From Actinomycetes bacterium (GTDB lineage Bacteria; Actinomycetota; Actinomycetes; Mycobacteriales; Mycobacteriaceae), in the NCBI GenBank assembly GCA_022601135.1, contig JAHZJB010000002.1, positions 18,389-82,388 of the forward strand: a stretch of DNA of 64,000 nucleotides. The letters are read 5' to 3'. The position numbers and the translations under genes are program-made. The first letter of the stretch is position 1. Each line of letters begins with the position of its first letter. Below the pieces are notes generated by a model that saw nothing but the letters and a program-made list of their open reading frames with translations, was not told where the DNA came from and made no database searches. This document shows positions 19,314 to 30,295 of this stretch, in pieces.

Positions 19314-20213
19314 GTGTTGCGACCGCGCCGTTTCGATACCGAGATAGATCCTGGACCGGTACAGATCCAGGCCCGAAAGGTGCATTTCGACGTGGCGGAC
19401 AGTCCTCTGCACTGGATTCCCGGACACCCGGTGGCCTCCCACGTCGTCAGCCTGCTGAACATTGTCCTGCCGGCCGGGGAGCGCTGGTTCGTCGAAACCT
19501 TCAATGAAGCGTTGCCGCTGGTCAAAGATGCCAAACTGGCCGAGGATATCCGAGGGTTCATCGGCCAGGAAGCCACCCACGCCGATGTGCACGACGAGGC
19601 CCTGCGCGCCTACATGGTCAAGAACGGTGTTGACCCAACCCCGATCCGCGACCAGGTCGAGCACGTGTTCACCAAGGTGCTCGCGCCGCCGGCTTACAGC
19701 GATCCCGGCCGCCGCCTCAACCACCTGTGCGAGCGGCTGTGGTTGATCGCCGCCATCGAGCACTACACCGCGGTCATGGGTGACTTCGCGCTCAACTGCT
19801 CCTGGGACGACTACAACGCCGATCCGGCCTTGGTCGATCTGTTCCGCTGGCATGGCAGCGAAGAGGTTGAACATCGCAGCGTGGCCCACAATGTGGCGGT
19901 TTACTTCCACGACAGCTACCTCGCCCGAGTCCGCGCCATGGGCACGGCTGCGAGCATGCTGTTCGTGTTCTTTCAGCGGGCCGCTTGGCACCTGGTCAAG
20001 ACCGACCCCACCGTCACCGCGAATTGGTGGACATTCAATCGGATGCGGATGCGCGACTCCCGCCTCGGGCTGCTTCCCCGCTACCGCACGCTGTTCGGAT
20101 CGAGCACCTTGAGTTACTTCCGGCCCCGCTACTCGCCCGAGGAACTGGGCTCCACTGCACAGGCCGTCGCATACCTTGCGGCCTCTCCGGCCGCCCGCAC
20201 GGCCCACCTGTGA
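19314..20213 (+). CDS. Predicted metal-dependent hydrolase family (PF10118-type), likely ferritin-like diiron protein
   Basis: 299 aa; 'RRFDTEIDPGPVQIQARKVHFD', 'FIGQEATHADVHDEAL', 'IEHYTAVMGDFAL', 'WHGSEEVEHRSVAHNV'. Confidence 0.85.
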   Translation: MLRPRRFDTEIDPGPVQIQARKVHFDVADSPLHWIPGHPVASHVVSLLNIVLPAGERWFVETFNEALPLVKDAKLAEDIRGFIGQEATHADVHDEALRAYMVKNGVDPTPIRDQVEHVFTKVLAPPAYSDPGRRLNHLCERLWLIAAIEHYTAVMGDFALNCSWDDYNADPALVDLFRWHGSEEVEHRSVAHNVAVYFHDSYLARVRAMGTAASMLFVFFQRAAWHLVKTDPTVTANWWTFNRMRMRDSRLGLLPRYRTLFGSSTLSYFRPRYSPEELGSTAQAVAYLAASPAARTAHL

Positions 20214-21331
20214 TGAGGCTGTTCGATCGCTACCGGCAGGTAGTCGAAAGGACACCGCCGAGTGCGTCCGGGCGTGCCCGCCATGACCGGACGGTCGCGG
20301 TTGCCGGAGTCGCAATCTCGGGCATGCTGGCCGCATCAGCTGCGCTGCAGAGGATTCCGCTGCCGAGCGGCGGAGACAGCACCATCGCGCTGAGCGTCCA
20401 ACGGCGCCGCGTCGTAGCCCGCGATCAGGACGTTGTCGAACTGACGTTGGCGCCCGGACCCGGCGCCACACTGCCACGATGGTTTCCCGGCGCACACATC
20501 GACGTGCTGCTGCCCAGCGGGCGGGTCGGACAATACTCGCTGTGCGGGGACCCGGGCTCGCCCGAGCACTACCGCATCGCGGTGCGACGCATTCCCGACG
20601 GGGGCGGCGGGTCCATCGAGATCCACGACGCGCTGCCGGAAGGTTCCACCGTGCACACCCACGGCCCGCGCAATGCGTTTCCGCTCACCGTGCCGGGATT
20701 CGGCTCTCCGACGCGACGATTTCGGTTCATCGCCGGAGGCATCGGCATCACCCCGATTCTTCCGATGCTCGAACGGGCACGTCGTCTCCGGGTCGATTGG
20801 TCCATGGTCTATGCAGGCCGTACCCGCGACAGCCTCCCCTTCCTCGATGAGGTCGCCGCGCTGGGCGCCAACGTCGAGATCCGAACCGACGACACGCTCG
20901 GCCTCCCCACGCCCGCCGACTTACTCGGCGAATGCGCCGACGGCACAGCGGTTTACGCGTGCGGGCCAGCCCCGATGCTCACGGCGATCCGTTCGGCGCT
21001 GGCCGGCCGCGATGATGTCGAACTGCATTTCGAGCGATTCGCCGCTGCCCCCGTCGTCGACGGACGGCCATTCCGGGCGACGGTGACGTCCAGTGGCGAA
21101 ACGGTCGGTGTCGGCGCCGAGGAGACACTGCTCGCCGCGCTGCGTCGGGCCGGGGTGAATGCCCCGTATTCCTGCCAGCAGGGGTTCTGCGGCACCTGCC
21201 GCACCCGGGTACTCGCCGGCGAGGTGGAGCATCGGGACACCCTGCTGACCGAACCCGAACGCGCCGCGGGAATGATGCTGACCTGCGTGTCCCGTGCCGC
21301 CGGGGATTGCGGCTTAACTCTGGATCTCTAG
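20213..21331 (+). CDS. PDR/VanB-type ferredoxin-NAD(P)H oxidoreductase with C-terminal 2Fe-2S domain
   Basis: 372 aa from ATG 20213; 'FIAGGIGITPILPMLERA', 'CGPAPMLTAI', 'PYSCQQGFCGTCRTRVLAGEVEHRDTLL'. Confidence 0.93.
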   Translation: MRLFDRYRQVVERTPPSASGRARHDRTVAVAGVAISGMLAASAALQRIPLPSGGDSTIALSVQRRRVVARDQDVVELTLAPGPGATLPRWFPGAHIDVLLPSGRVGQYSLCGDPGSPEHYRIAVRRIPDGGGGSIEIHDALPEGSTVHTHGPRNAFPLTVPGFGSPTRRFRFIAGGIGITPILPMLERARRLRVDWSMVYAGRTRDSLPFLDEVAALGANVEIRTDDTLGLPTPADLLGECADGTAVYACGPAPMLTAIRSALAGRDDVELHFERFAAAPVVDGRPFRATVTSSGETVGVGAEETLLAALRRAGVNAPYSCQQGFCGTCRTRVLAGEVEHRDTLLTEPERAAGMMLTCVSRAAGDCGLTLDL

Positions 21332-21511
21332 GGACTTCCACCCTCGTCGGTACTGTTCGGCCATGCCGTTGGCCGCCGGGACGCGCTGAAGATACTCCCG
21401 GCGACGGTGTCCGCCGGCGCCGTAAGCCTGGTGCCTCTGGTCCGGTATGACGGTAACCCGGCCGAACGATTCGGCCGCAGAGGCCGGCCCCGTGCGAAGA
21501 TGGTTATCACC

Positions 21512-22354
21512 ATGGCCCGTCCACCGAAAACGGTCGGTCAGCGTGATCAGATCCGGCCCATGCGCCGATTTGATCCGTTCCGGCCGCTCGACATGCTCAC
21601 CTCGGTGTGGTCGGCGACCGCGATGGCACCGGTCAACGGGGGTGCTGCAGCCGCCTACCGGACGCTGTTCATGACGATGCGCCGAATGGTGGTGGGGCGC
21701 AGGCTCACGGTTCGCCTTGACGACGGCGATCTTTCCATGACGGTCACGAAGTTCGACTCCCGGCTGGATGTGCGGGGCCTTTCGGTCGGCCAGCTCAACG
21801 ACGTCACCCTCACCGCTCACGATATTCGCTGGGGGGAAACCTCTTTCGAACACGGAACCGTTGTTCTGCACAACGTGCACATCAAGCCCACCTCTCCCCC
21901 CGTTCTGGTGGCTGCGCCGGTGGACCTGACACTGGAGGTGCCGGCCCAGGCGCTCGACGACCTGTTCCGCTCGGCGGCGCCGCGGCTACGTGGCGAGGTC
22001 GGCACCGACGGTGTGGCACGGCTCCATATTGCCGGCCGCCCGCGGATGGGTGACGTCGAAGTAGAGGCCAAACTGGACGGCTCGGCACTGTGGCTGACAC
22101 CACGGCGAGTGCGGATCGGCGGCTCAAACTGGCGGTTGCCGGCCCGAACCCCGGCCTACCGGGTGCGACTGCCCGAGTTCGCGCACGGTCTGCAGTTGAC
22201 CGGCATCGAGTTCACCCCGGGCGTCGTGCGGCTCACCGGGACGCTGCCGGAATGGCGCACCGAGCTGCCACGTAGACGGTTGGAGGACATCGTCACTCAA
22301 CTCGACGTGACCGGCGTTGTGCTCAATCTGTCCAGGCTGGGCCGCCTGCGGTAG
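21512..22354 (+). CDS. Hypothetical protein, DUF2993/LmeA-like lipid-binding fold suspected
   Basis: 280 aa from ATG 21512; beta-rich 'LTVRLDDGDLSMTVTKFDSRLDVRGLSVGQLNDVTLTAHDIRW...GIEFTPGVVRLTGTLPEW'. Confidence 0.65.
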   Translation: MARPPKTVGQRDQIRPMRRFDPFRPLDMLTSVWSATAMAPVNGGAAAAYRTLFMTMRRMVVGRRLTVRLDDGDLSMTVTKFDSRLDVRGLSVGQLNDVTLTAHDIRWGETSFEHGTVVLHNVHIKPTSPPVLVAAPVDLTLEVPAQALDDLFRSAAPRLRGEVGTDGVARLHIAGRPRMGDVEVEAKLDGSALWLTPRRVRIGGSNWRLPARTPAYRVRLPEFAHGLQLTGIEFTPGVVRLTGTLPEWRTELPRRRLEDIVTQLDVTGVVLNLSRLGRLR

Positions 22355-22411
22355 CCGCCGGTGCGGGAAGCCAACTCGCGGAGCTGTTCGGACCGCCTGG
22401 GGTTTGGCGGC

Positions 22412-22984
22412 TCAGATACCGGTCCAGGCCTCATCGAGGTGCTCCGCGACGTCGATGACCTTCGCCTTCACCGACTGCGGGCTGTCGATCTCGCCGGCGA
22501 CATGGGCGGCGATGAACCTCCTGATCTCGGCATCCACGCCGCCGACGATGCGCACCACCTCGGCGCGCAGCGATTTGGAGGTTACGTGAATGGAGATGTC
22601 GGAGGCGCGGGGTTTTGCGACGTCGAGGATCAACAGCAACGGTTCGGCGGCCCTCGCGGTGGCGCGGAGCGCTATCTCGCCGAACACTATGAACTTCGGC
22701 CGGTCGATACGCAGGTCGACCACCATCTTGATTTCCAACGGGATGCGGATCGCGAACGTGATCAACTCGCCAACCTCGCGGCTGACCCGGGGTTCCAGGA
22801 TTCGCACCTTGGCTGTGACCTTGGCGATCTTTCCGGGGCCCTGGGCGATGGGTCCCAGTTCGAACGCGTCGCCGGCGATCGCGCCGATCGCGCCGCCCAC
22901 GCGTTCCTCGGTAACGGCAATCTCGAAGAACCGACGGCCGAATTCCTGGTAAGTGACGTAATCAGCATCTTCCATGGTTGTCAT
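22412..22984 (-). CDS. Conserved hypothetical protein
   Basis: 190 aa ORF with strong GC3 coding bias. Confidence 0.7.
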   Translation of the reverse strand: MTTMEDADYVTYQEFGRRFFEIAVTEERVGGAIGAIAGDAFELGPIAQGPGKIAKVTAKVRILEPRVSREVGELITFAIRIPLEIKMVVDLRIDRPKFIVFGEIALRATARAAEPLLLILDVAKPRASDISIHVTSKSLRAEVVRIVGGVDAEIRRFIAAHVAGEIDSPQSVKAKVIDVAEHLDEAWTGI

Positions 22985-23083
22985 ACATTCTCACGACGAG
23001 GCTGTCGCCCGCGGCAACGTGGCCGAATCGGTTTCCCGATGCTGCTACTTTTCCCGGGTTGATCGGCCGGTTGGGTGCGTAGC

Positions 23084-23947
23084 TCACCGCTTTTCGGCGA
23101 ACAGCCGAATCCGGGAGATGGCCGCCCGGTCGGCTGCGAGCTCTCCGATGAGCACGCTGGGGCGGCCCCCATTGTCGACGCGAGCCGCGACCGCACGTCC
23201 CGACCGGATGAGCTTGTGCCAGGTCCCGCCGGAAAGGTGTTTCACCAAGTCCGATGTGGTCAGCGGCTCGGAATCGCCGCGGGTGATCGAAATATCGGCC
23301 GCCAACCTGCGGACGCCGACCTCGTCCCCACCGCACGATTCGTCGAGGAAACGCGCGAAGAGGCCTCTTCCGCCGGTTCCGAGTCCGCGGAATCCGCCGA
23401 GAAATCCCAGGCCGCCGGACAGTCCCTGATTGTTGATCATTGTTCTGCCAAGCGCGATTCCGGCAGGTACCGCACCGAGGCCGCCGCGGACAAACTGTCC
23501 GATCATCGCCGGCAGCTCCCAGTATGCGGATAGTCCGGCGATGCGCAGATCATCACCGTCGGCCCGGACGTCGTAGCGGATGAAAGTCGGCACTCGCATG
23601 GTCAGGCTCGGCGCCATCTGGATCTCGAGCAAGAGGTCGCGCACCACGGTGCTCTCGAACACGATGTCGAGATGCGGCTGGTAGGTGATGGCACGGGGTT
23701 CGATGAACGTGTCATAGAAACGTCCTAATGCGGCCCGCCCGCGGTGCGGCTCGGACCCGACCGGATCCTCCACTCGGCCGTCGGTGGTGAACAGTCCGAT
23801 CCAGCCCGCGCGGTCGTGTGCGCCGGCCGCGGCCAGCGACCGTTGGGCGGTCGCCAGCACGTTCGCTCGTGTCACGGGCATATGGATGCCTACCACTTCA
23901 ACCCGGCAACAGTCGACTAGTTCCGCCGACGCGGGCACACTGGTCAC
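23084..23947 (-). CDS. Nuclear transport factor 2 / ketosteroid isomerase-like protein
   Basis: 287 aa; 'RSLAAAGAHDRAGWIGLFTTDGRVEDPVGSEPHRGRAALGRFYDTFI' is SnoaL/NTF2-like. Confidence 0.78.
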   Translation of the reverse strand: MTSVPASAELVDCCRVEVVGIHMPVTRANVLATAQRSLAAAGAHDRAGWIGLFTTDGRVEDPVGSEPHRGRAALGRFYDTFIEPRAITYQPHLDIVFESTVVRDLLLEIQMAPSLTMRVPTFIRYDVRADGDDLRIAGLSAYWELPAMIGQFVRGGLGAVPAGIALGRTMINNQGLSGGLGFLGGFRGLGTGGRGLFARFLDESCGGDEVGVRRLAADISITRGDSEPLTTSDLVKHLSGGTWHKLIRSGRAVAARVDNGGRPSVLIGELAADRAAISRIRLFAEKR

Positions 23948-23988
23948 TATCGGCCGCGCTGCGGGTGCGGCCGCGAGGAGGGACCACG

Positions 23989-24399
23989 ATGAGCAACAGT
24001 TCTCCCAGGGGGCCGTTCGGCTTCGATCCCGAGGACTTCGACCGCGTTGTCCGCGAAGCAGGCGAAGGCCTGCGTGACGCGCTCGACGGTTTGGGCAGGT
24101 TCATGAACACCTCCGGCCAGCGTCCCGGGTGGTCGGCGCTGTTCGACGACTTCGTGCGGGGCGCCCGGGCCCCTGAACAGCCGGAGACCACCGGCGAAAC
24201 CGGCGACGGGGTATGGGCCATCTACACCGTCGATGATGACGGAGGCGCCCAGATCGAGCAGGTGTATCCCACCGAACTGGAGGCGCTGCGGGCCAACAAG
24301 AACAACACCGACCCGACCCGGCTGGTGCGGTTCCTGCCCTATGGCATCGCGGTCAGCGTGCTCGACGCGCCCGAGGACGCCGACGGCACCCAGCCCTAG
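23989..24399 (+). CDS. Conserved hypothetical protein
   Basis: 136 aa from ATG 23989 (MSNSSPRGPFGFDPEDFDRVVREAGEGLRDALDGLGRF...). Confidence 0.72.
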   Translation: MSNSSPRGPFGFDPEDFDRVVREAGEGLRDALDGLGRFMNTSGQRPGWSALFDDFVRGARAPEQPETTGETGDGVWAIYTVDDDGGAQIEQVYPTELEALRANKNNTDPTRLVRFLPYGIAVSVLDAPEDADGTQP

Positions 24400-24603
24400 C
24401 GTTCCTGTGCGGCCCGCCGAGAGTGCCGAGCGCCGGCACAGGACGCGCTGCTGCGTGGCCGGCGCACCGTACAGCAGTGCTGCGATCAGGTCCGCGGCGG
24501 GCTGAGAACTTATATGAGCTAAGTTAAGCTCGGCAGTGCCCACGATAGGAAACCAGGGGTTGGCATTGGTCGGCGGTAATCGAAAGCATCCGGGGCAGGA
24601 GCC

Positions 24604-25032
24604 GTGATCGGTCTCGCCAAGAAGGCGTGGCTGCCACTGCTCATCGTCTTCGTCGTGGTGGTGGCGGGTCTCACCGTTGCGCGTATCCGGACGTTCTTCG
24701 GCGCCGAGGGCATCGTAGAGACGCCACGCAACTTCGCGGACCTGCCGAAACCATTCGATCCCAAGGTAGTTCGCTACGAGATCACCGGCACCGGCTCCTA
24801 CGCCGACATCAACTACCTCGATCTCGACGCCAAGCCCCAACGCGTCGACGGTGCGGCGCTGCCGTGGTCGCTCACCCTGAGCACGACAGAGCCGTCTGCC
24901 GCGCCCAACATCGTCGCCCAAGGCGATGGCAGCACCATCACCTGCCGGATTCTCGTCGACGACAAACTGAAGGACGAGAGAACGACCGACGGTTTGAACG
25001 CCCAAACTTTCTGCTTCGTGAAGTCCGCATGA
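24604..25032 (+). CDS. MmpS family transport accessory protein
   Basis: 142 aa; one N-terminal TM then '[71 protein letters not shown]'. Confidence 0.93.
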   Translation: MIGLAKKAWLPLLIVFVVVVAGLTVARIRTFFGAEGIVETPRNFADLPKPFDPKVVRYEITGTGSYADINYLDLDAKPQRVDGAALPWSLTLSTTEPSAAPNIVAQGDGSTITCRILVDDKLKDERTTDGLNAQTFCFVKSA

Positions 25033-27935
25033 GCGCGCCCGTCAGCGCGGCCCGCGCCGATGCGTTCCCGCCCGCCCGGGAGCCGAAACGTCCGTTCATC
25101 GCCCGAACGATCCGCGCGTTCGCGCTGCCGATCGTCCTTGGCTGGGTCTCGCTGGTGGTCGTCCTCAACGTCGTCGTGCCCCAGCTGGAAACGGTCGGGC
25201 AGCTGCGGGCAGTGTCGATGAGTCCGGACGAAGCCCCGTCGATGATCTCCCTGAAGAAGGTTGGCGAACTGTTCGACGAGGGCGACTCGGACAGCTCGGT
25301 GATGATCGTGTTCGAGGGCCAGGAGGCTCTCGGCGAGGAGGCACACGCCTGGTACGACGAGTTGGTACAACGGCTTCGGGCCGACACCATGCACGTTCAA
25401 TCGGTTCAGGACTTCTGGAGCGACCCGCTGACCGCATCGGGTTCGCAGAGTAACGACGGCAAGGCCGCCTACGTCCAGGTCAAGCTGGCCGGCAATCAGG
25501 GTGAGGCGTTGGCCAACGAATCGGTGGAATCGGTTCAGGGTGTGGTCGACAGCCTCGAGCCGCCGCCGGGGGTCGAGGCCTACGTCACCGGGCCGGCAGC
25601 GCTGGCCGCCGACCAGCACATCGCCGGCGATCGCAGCATGCGGATGATCGAGGCGACGACCTTCACCGTCATCATCATCATGTTGCTGCTGGTCTACCGT
25701 TCGATCGTCACGGTGCTGATCACGTTGGTGATGGTGGTGCTGTCGCTGACCACCGCCCGTGGCGTGGTCGCATTCCTCGGCTACCACGAGATCATCGGCC
25801 TGTCGACGTTTGCCACCAACCTGTTGGTGACGTTGGCGATCGCCGCTGCGACTGATTACGCGATCTTCCTCACCGGTCGATACCAGGAAGCGCGCAGCGC
25901 GGGCGAGGACAGGGAAAGCGCCTACTACACGATGTTCGGGACCACCGCCCACGTCGTGCTCGGCTCGGGCCTGACGATTGCAGGGGCGACGTTCTGCCTG
26001 AGTTTCACCCGGCTGCCGTACTTCCAGACGATGGGCGTACCGCTGGCGATTGGCATGTTTGTCGTGGTGCTGGCCGGGGTGGTGCTGATGACGGCGATCA
26101 TCAGCATCGTCACCAGATTCGGCACATTGTTGGAGCCCAAACGCACGATGCGGGTGCGGGGATGGCGCAAGATCGGGGCGGCGGTCGTGCGCTGGCCCGG
26201 TCCCATCCTGGTGGCGACGATCGCGCTGTCTCTGGTCGGCCTGCTCACGCTGCCGGGCTACCAAACCAACTACAACGACCGCAATTATCTACCGGCGGAT
26301 CTGCCCGCCAACGAGGGATATGCGGCGGCTGATCGGCACTTCTCCCAGGCTCGGATGAATCCCGAAATCCTGATGGTCGAAAGTGACCACGACCTGCGCA
26401 ATTCGGCGGATTTTCTGGTGATCGACAAGATCGCCAAGGCCATTTTCCGCGTCGAGGGTATTGCCCGCGTACAAGCCATCACACGACCGGATGGCAAACC
26501 GATCAAGCACACCTCGATCCCGTTCCAGATGAGCATGCAGAGCACCACGCAGCGGCTCAACGAGAAGTACACCCAAGACACCATGGAAAACATGCGGCAG
26601 CAGGCCGAACTGATGGGCAGGACCATCTCCTCCATGGAGAAGATGTCCAGCCTGACCGGCCAGATGGCGGCGGTCACCAACAACATGGTGACCAAGATGG
26701 AGGGGATGTACGTCGACATCGCCGAGTTGCGGGACAGCATCGCAAATTTCGACGATTTCTTTCGGCCGATCCGCAACTACTTCTATTGGGAGCCGCACTG
26801 TTACGACATTCCGGTGTGCTGGGCGCTGCGGTCGGTGTTCGACACCCTCGACGGCATCAACGTGATGACCGACGACTTCAAAGAGATTCTGCCGGAGATG
26901 CGCCGCCTCAACATGTTGATGCCGCAGATGGTGGCATTGATGCCCGAGATGATCGACACCATGAAGACCATGCGCACGATGATGCTGACGATGTACCAGT
27001 CGCAGAAGGGCATGCAGGATCAGATGGCGGCGATGTCGGAGGACGCCGACGCCATGGGTGAGGCATTCGACGACTCGATGAACGACGACTCGTTCTACCT
27101 GCCGCCGGAGATCTTTGAGAACGCTGACTTTCAGCGCGGCTTGGAACAGTTCCTCAGTCCGGACGGACACGCCGTGCGCTTCATCATCTCCCACCAGGGT
27201 GATCCGCTGACCACCGAGGGCATCGCGAAGATCGACAAGATCAGGACCGCGGCGGTAGAGGCCATCAAGGGCACGCCACTGGAGGGCTCCAAGGTCTATC
27301 TCGGCGGTACCGCCTCCACCTTCAAGGACATGCAGGACGGCAACAACTACGATCTGTTGATCGCCGGCATCTCGGCTCTGTGCCTGATCTTCGTGATCAT
27401 GCTGATCCTCACCCGCGCGGTAGTTGCCGCCGCGGTCATCGTTGGCACGGTGGTGGTTTCGCTGGGCGCATCGTTCGGTCTATCGGTCCTCATCTGGCAG
27501 CACATCATCGGCATCGAGCTGCACTGGATGGTGTTCGCGATGGCGGTGATTGTTCTGTTGGGCGTCGGCGCCGACTACAACCTGCTGTTGGTCTCACGGC
27601 TCAAGGAAGAGATTCATGCCGGAGTCGGTACCGGGATCATCCGTGCAATGGGTGGCAGCGGCTCGGTGGTAACCGCCGCAGGACTGGTTTTCGCGTTTAC
27701 CATGATGTCGATGGTGGTCAGTGAGTTGACCGTGATCGCGCAGGTGGGTACTACGATCGGTCTGGGTTTGTTGTTCGACACGTTGGTGGTCCGCGCCTTC
27801 ATGACCCCCTCCATCGCCGCGTTGATGGGGCCGTGGTTCTGGTGGCCGCAGCGTGTCCGGACCCGGCCCGTTCCCTCGCCGTGGCCGAAACCTGAAAGGC
27901 TGCAGGCGGCGCCGTCAGAAGGAGGAGCATCATGA
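25029..27935 (+). CDS. MmpL family RND transporter
   Basis: 968 aa from ATG 25029 (4-nt overlap with mmpS); '[29 protein letters not shown]', '[21 protein letters not shown]'. Confidence 0.95.
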   Translation: MSAPVSAARADAFPPAREPKRPFIARTIRAFALPIVLGWVSLVVVLNVVVPQLETVGQLRAVSMSPDEAPSMISLKKVGELFDEGDSDSSVMIVFEGQEALGEEAHAWYDELVQRLRADTMHVQSVQDFWSDPLTASGSQSNDGKAAYVQVKLAGNQGEALANESVESVQGVVDSLEPPPGVEAYVTGPAALAADQHIAGDRSMRMIEATTFTVIIIMLLLVYRSIVTVLITLVMVVLSLTTARGVVAFLGYHEIIGLSTFATNLLVTLAIAAATDYAIFLTGRYQEARSAGEDRESAYYTMFGTTAHVVLGSGLTIAGATFCLSFTRLPYFQTMGVPLAIGMFVVVLAGVVLMTAIISIVTRFGTLLEPKRTMRVRGWRKIGAAVVRWPGPILVATIALSLVGLLTLPGYQTNYNDRNYLPADLPANEGYAAADRHFSQARMNPEILMVESDHDLRNSADFLVIDKIAKAIFRVEGIARVQAITRPDGKPIKHTSIPFQMSMQSTTQRLNEKYTQDTMENMRQQAELMGRTISSMEKMSSLTGQMAAVTNNMVTKMEGMYVDIAELRDSIANFDDFFRPIRNYFYWEPHCYDIPVCWALRSVFDTLDGINVMTDDFKEILPEMRRLNMLMPQMVALMPEMIDTMKTMRTMMLTMYQSQKGMQDQMAAMSEDADAMGEAFDDSMNDDSFYLPPEIFENADFQRGLEQFLSPDGHAVRFIISHQGDPLTTEGIAKIDKIRTAAVEAIKGTPLEGSKVYLGGTASTFKDMQDGNNYDLLIAGISALCLIFVIMLILTRAVVAAAVIVGTVVVSLGASFGLSVLIWQHIIGIELHWMVFAMAVIVLLGVGADYNLLLVSRLKEEIHAGVGTGIIRAMGGSGSVVTAAGLVFAFTMMSMVVSELTVIAQVGTTIGLGLLFDTLVVRAFMTPSIAALMGPWFWWPQRVRTRPVPSPWPKPERLQAAPSEGGAS

Positions 27936-28261
27936 AGCTGGCCATGATGGGCGTAGCCACAGTGGCCGCGCTGGTGGCGTTCGCAACTCCGGCCGCAGCC
28001 GACCCCGATTCGGCGTTCGCCGAAGAGTTGCACACCTACGGCATCTACGGTCAGCGGGATTACAACGCCTGGATCGGGAAGATCACCTGCAAACGCCTGA
28101 CCAGAGGCGTCGACCAGAACGCCTACCAATCGGCCGATTTCGTGCACCGCAACCTCGACAAGGGCAGCACCACCGAGCAGGCGTGGCAGTTCCTGGCCGC
28201 CGGGTTGCGCACATACTGCCCCGACAAGCTGCCGATTCTGGCCAACATGGCGCAACAGTGA
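27932..28261 (+). CDS. DUF732 family exported protein
   Basis: 109 aa; signal peptide, '[37 protein letters not shown]'. Confidence 0.85.
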   Translation: MKLAMMGVATVAALVAFATPAAADPDSAFAEELHTYGIYGQRDYNAWIGKITCKRLTRGVDQNAYQSADFVHRNLDKGSTTEQAWQFLAAGLRTYCPDKLPILANMAQQ

Positions 28262-28263
28262 AC

Positions 28264-28728
28264 ATGAGGAGTGAGATGCTGTCTGCAATGGTGCGTGCCG
28301 CTGGCGCGGCGGTGGCGGCGTTCAGCGCGATCACGATGACCCTACCGGCGGTCGCTATCGCCGATGCCACCGACGACTATCCGATTCCCAACCGAATGTT
28401 GAAGACCACCTGCACCGCAGAACAAATCATGGCCGCGGCAAGGGATGTTGCGCCGGTGTACTACGAGCGCTACATGATCGACTACAACAACAAGACACCC
28501 GACATCCAACAGGCTGTCCAGGATCGAATCCACTGGTTCTACTCGATGGACTTCGCCGGTCGCAGGGCGTACTCGGAGGAGATCGCCACGAACATCTACG
28601 GCGAACCTCTGGCATTCAGATGGCCGAACTGGGCCAAATTGTTCTTCAACAACAAGGGTGTGGCGGCCCACACCACCGACGTCTGCTCCCAGTACCCGCC
28701 GCGCGACATGTCCGTCTGGGTCTGGTAG
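28264..28728 (+). CDS. Exported DUF5078-like protein
   Basis: 154 aa from ATG 28264; signal peptide then 'DDYPIPNRMLKTTCTAEQIMAAARDVAPVYYERYMIDYNNKTPDIQQAVQDRIHWFYSMD'. Confidence 0.78.
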   Translation: MRSEMLSAMVRAAGAAVAAFSAITMTLPAVAIADATDDYPIPNRMLKTTCTAEQIMAAARDVAPVYYERYMIDYNNKTPDIQQAVQDRIHWFYSMDFAGRRAYSEEIATNIYGEPLAFRWPNWAKLFFNNKGVAAHTTDVCSQYPPRDMSVWVW

Positions 28729-28733
28729 TCACC

Positions 28734-29366
28734 GTGCCCACCCTGAGATCCTTGAACTCGGCGGTCACCCGGTTCTGGAGCTTCGCGGCGCCCGTCTACG
28801 ATGCGAAAGCGCTTCAGCGCTGGGTTTATCGTCCCGCGCAGGACGAGATGGTCTTGCTGCTCGCGGCTCATGGCTCCCGCCGGGTAGCCGATATCGCCTG
28901 TGGTACTGGGATTCTGGCTGCCCGCATCGCAAGCGAGGTGGAGTGCGAGGCGGTCTACGGTGTCGATTTCTCCGAGGGCATGCTGGCTCAAGCGAGAGGA
29001 AGATCCGCTGAGGTGCAGTGGATGTCCGCGCCCGCTGAGCAGTTACCTTTTGGCGACGGGAGCCTGGATGCGGTAGTGACCACGTCCGCGTTCCACTTCT
29101 TCAACCAGCCTGCCGCGCTCCGGGAGTTCCACCGGGTGCTCGCGCCCGGGGGCCTGGCTGCTGTGGCGACATTTACTCCCTACCAACCGCTTCCGTTAGA
29201 GTGGCTGTCGGCCAGTCGGTTCAACCCCGCCCACAGTCCGTCGCCGGCGGCGCTGCGCGGCCTTTTCTCCGATGCCGGGTTCAGACTCGAGGACCAGCAC
29301 CGGGTGCGCCGACCGGCCTGGACTCGATTCCTCTCCGACCTGATCACGGTCGGCATCAAACCCTGA
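28734..29366 (+). CDS. SAM-dependent methyltransferase
   Basis: 210 aa from GTG 28734; 'RRVADIACGTGILAARIASEVECEAVYGVDFSEGMLAQA', 'AVVTTSAFHFFNQPAALREFHRVLAPGGLA'. Confidence 0.88.
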   Translation: MPTLRSLNSAVTRFWSFAAPVYDAKALQRWVYRPAQDEMVLLLAAHGSRRVADIACGTGILAARIASEVECEAVYGVDFSEGMLAQARGRSAEVQWMSAPAEQLPFGDGSLDAVVTTSAFHFFNQPAALREFHRVLAPGGLAAVATFTPYQPLPLEWLSASRFNPAHSPSPAALRGLFSDAGFRLEDQHRVRRPAWTRFLSDLITVGIKP

Positions 29367-29431
29367 GCGAGGAGCCCCGCCCAGCGAACGCTGTTGCCGA
29401 TGCTGTCAGGTCGAGAATCAATCGTGTCTGT

Positions 29432-30295
29432 TCAGGGCAATGCAACCAGAGCATCGACCACGTCTGCGATGTCCGGTTCGGGCGCTGCCGCCGGGGTCGA
29501 ATCGGTCACCCCGGGGACAGGTCCAGCCGCCGGGAAGGCGCCGGAAAGGTGCGGTACAGCGGTAGGTGCCGGGATCGGATTCGCTGCGGTCGGGGCGACG
29601 GCACGCACCGGGACATAGGTCTGTACCGCTGCTGTCGACGGCGACTCGACGGAGGACGGAGTCTCGACCACCTTGTGCGCCCGCGCGACGGCGGCACCGG
29701 AGGGCACGGGAACCGTCGCCCAGCCGGCCCCGGACGGGACGTTGCCCTCCGCCGTCACCGACGGAGGGTGAAACTGCGGTGCCGCACCGGCGGACAGGCA
29801 CACTATTCCGAGGGCGACGGCCGCGGCGACTCCGAGCCCAGCCGACACAAGCCGCCGACGGGAAAGCCTGCCGCGCGCGGAGAATCGCTGCGTAACCGGG
29901 GCCGAGACTGCCTCGCTCGGCCCGGCGATCGCCATCGCGGCGCCGTACGCCAGTGCCAACCGCGGCGCGATGCTCGTTTTCTCCGGGTCTATCAAGACCT
30001 TAGTGGCGCAGGCCATCGGCACGGGTTGGATGTCGCCGAAGCCCAGCCGCCGCAGCCGCGTCCGAAGCAGTAGTCCTTCCCTCCCGGCCTCGGCCGTCCA
30101 GGTGATGCGGACCCGATCGATGTCGAAACCGCAGGCCGTCGCAATGGCGTGTGCGCTTCTCGCCGCGCTGTCGGCAATCTCGGAATCACCGTGCCACTCC
30201 AGTGCGTCATGGTCGATAACGGTGCCGTCGGTGGCGTCCACCAGCGCCCATGCGACATCGTCGGATGTCAGCGACAACCCGAGTACGGTGTGCAC
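29432..30295 (-). CDS. DUF7159-like mycobacterial protein (paralogue A)
   Basis: 287 aa; 'MHTVLGLSLTSDDVAWALVDATDGTVIDHDAL'; N-terminal domain, TM segment and Pro/Ala/Val-rich tail; clearly similar to the protein at 32009-33004. Confidence 0.78.
   Translation of the reverse strand: MHTVLGLSLTSDDVAWALVDATDGTVIDHDALEWHGDSEIADSAARSAHAIATACGFDIDRVRITWTAEAGREGLLLRTRLRRLGFGDIQPVPMACATKVLIDPEKTSIAPRLALAYGAAMAIAGPSEAVSAPVTQRFSARGRLSRRRLVSAGLGVAAAVALGIVCLSAGAAPQFHPPSVTAEGNVPSGAGWATVPVPSGAAVARAHKVVETPSSVESPSTAAVQTYVPVRAVAPTAANPIPAPTAVPHLSGAFPAAGPVPGVTDSTPAAAPEPDIADVVDALVALP

Noticed and set aside
24508-24535. Possible IdeR iron box before mmpS
   Set aside because: Too many mismatches to TTAGGTTAGGCTAACCTAA; kept only as an unassigned inverted repeat.
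24813-26264. 483-aa minus-strand ORF opposite mmpS/mmpL
   Set aside because: Antisense to clear MmpS/MmpL coding; Arg/His/Asp/Gln-rich composition typical of spurious high-GC frames.
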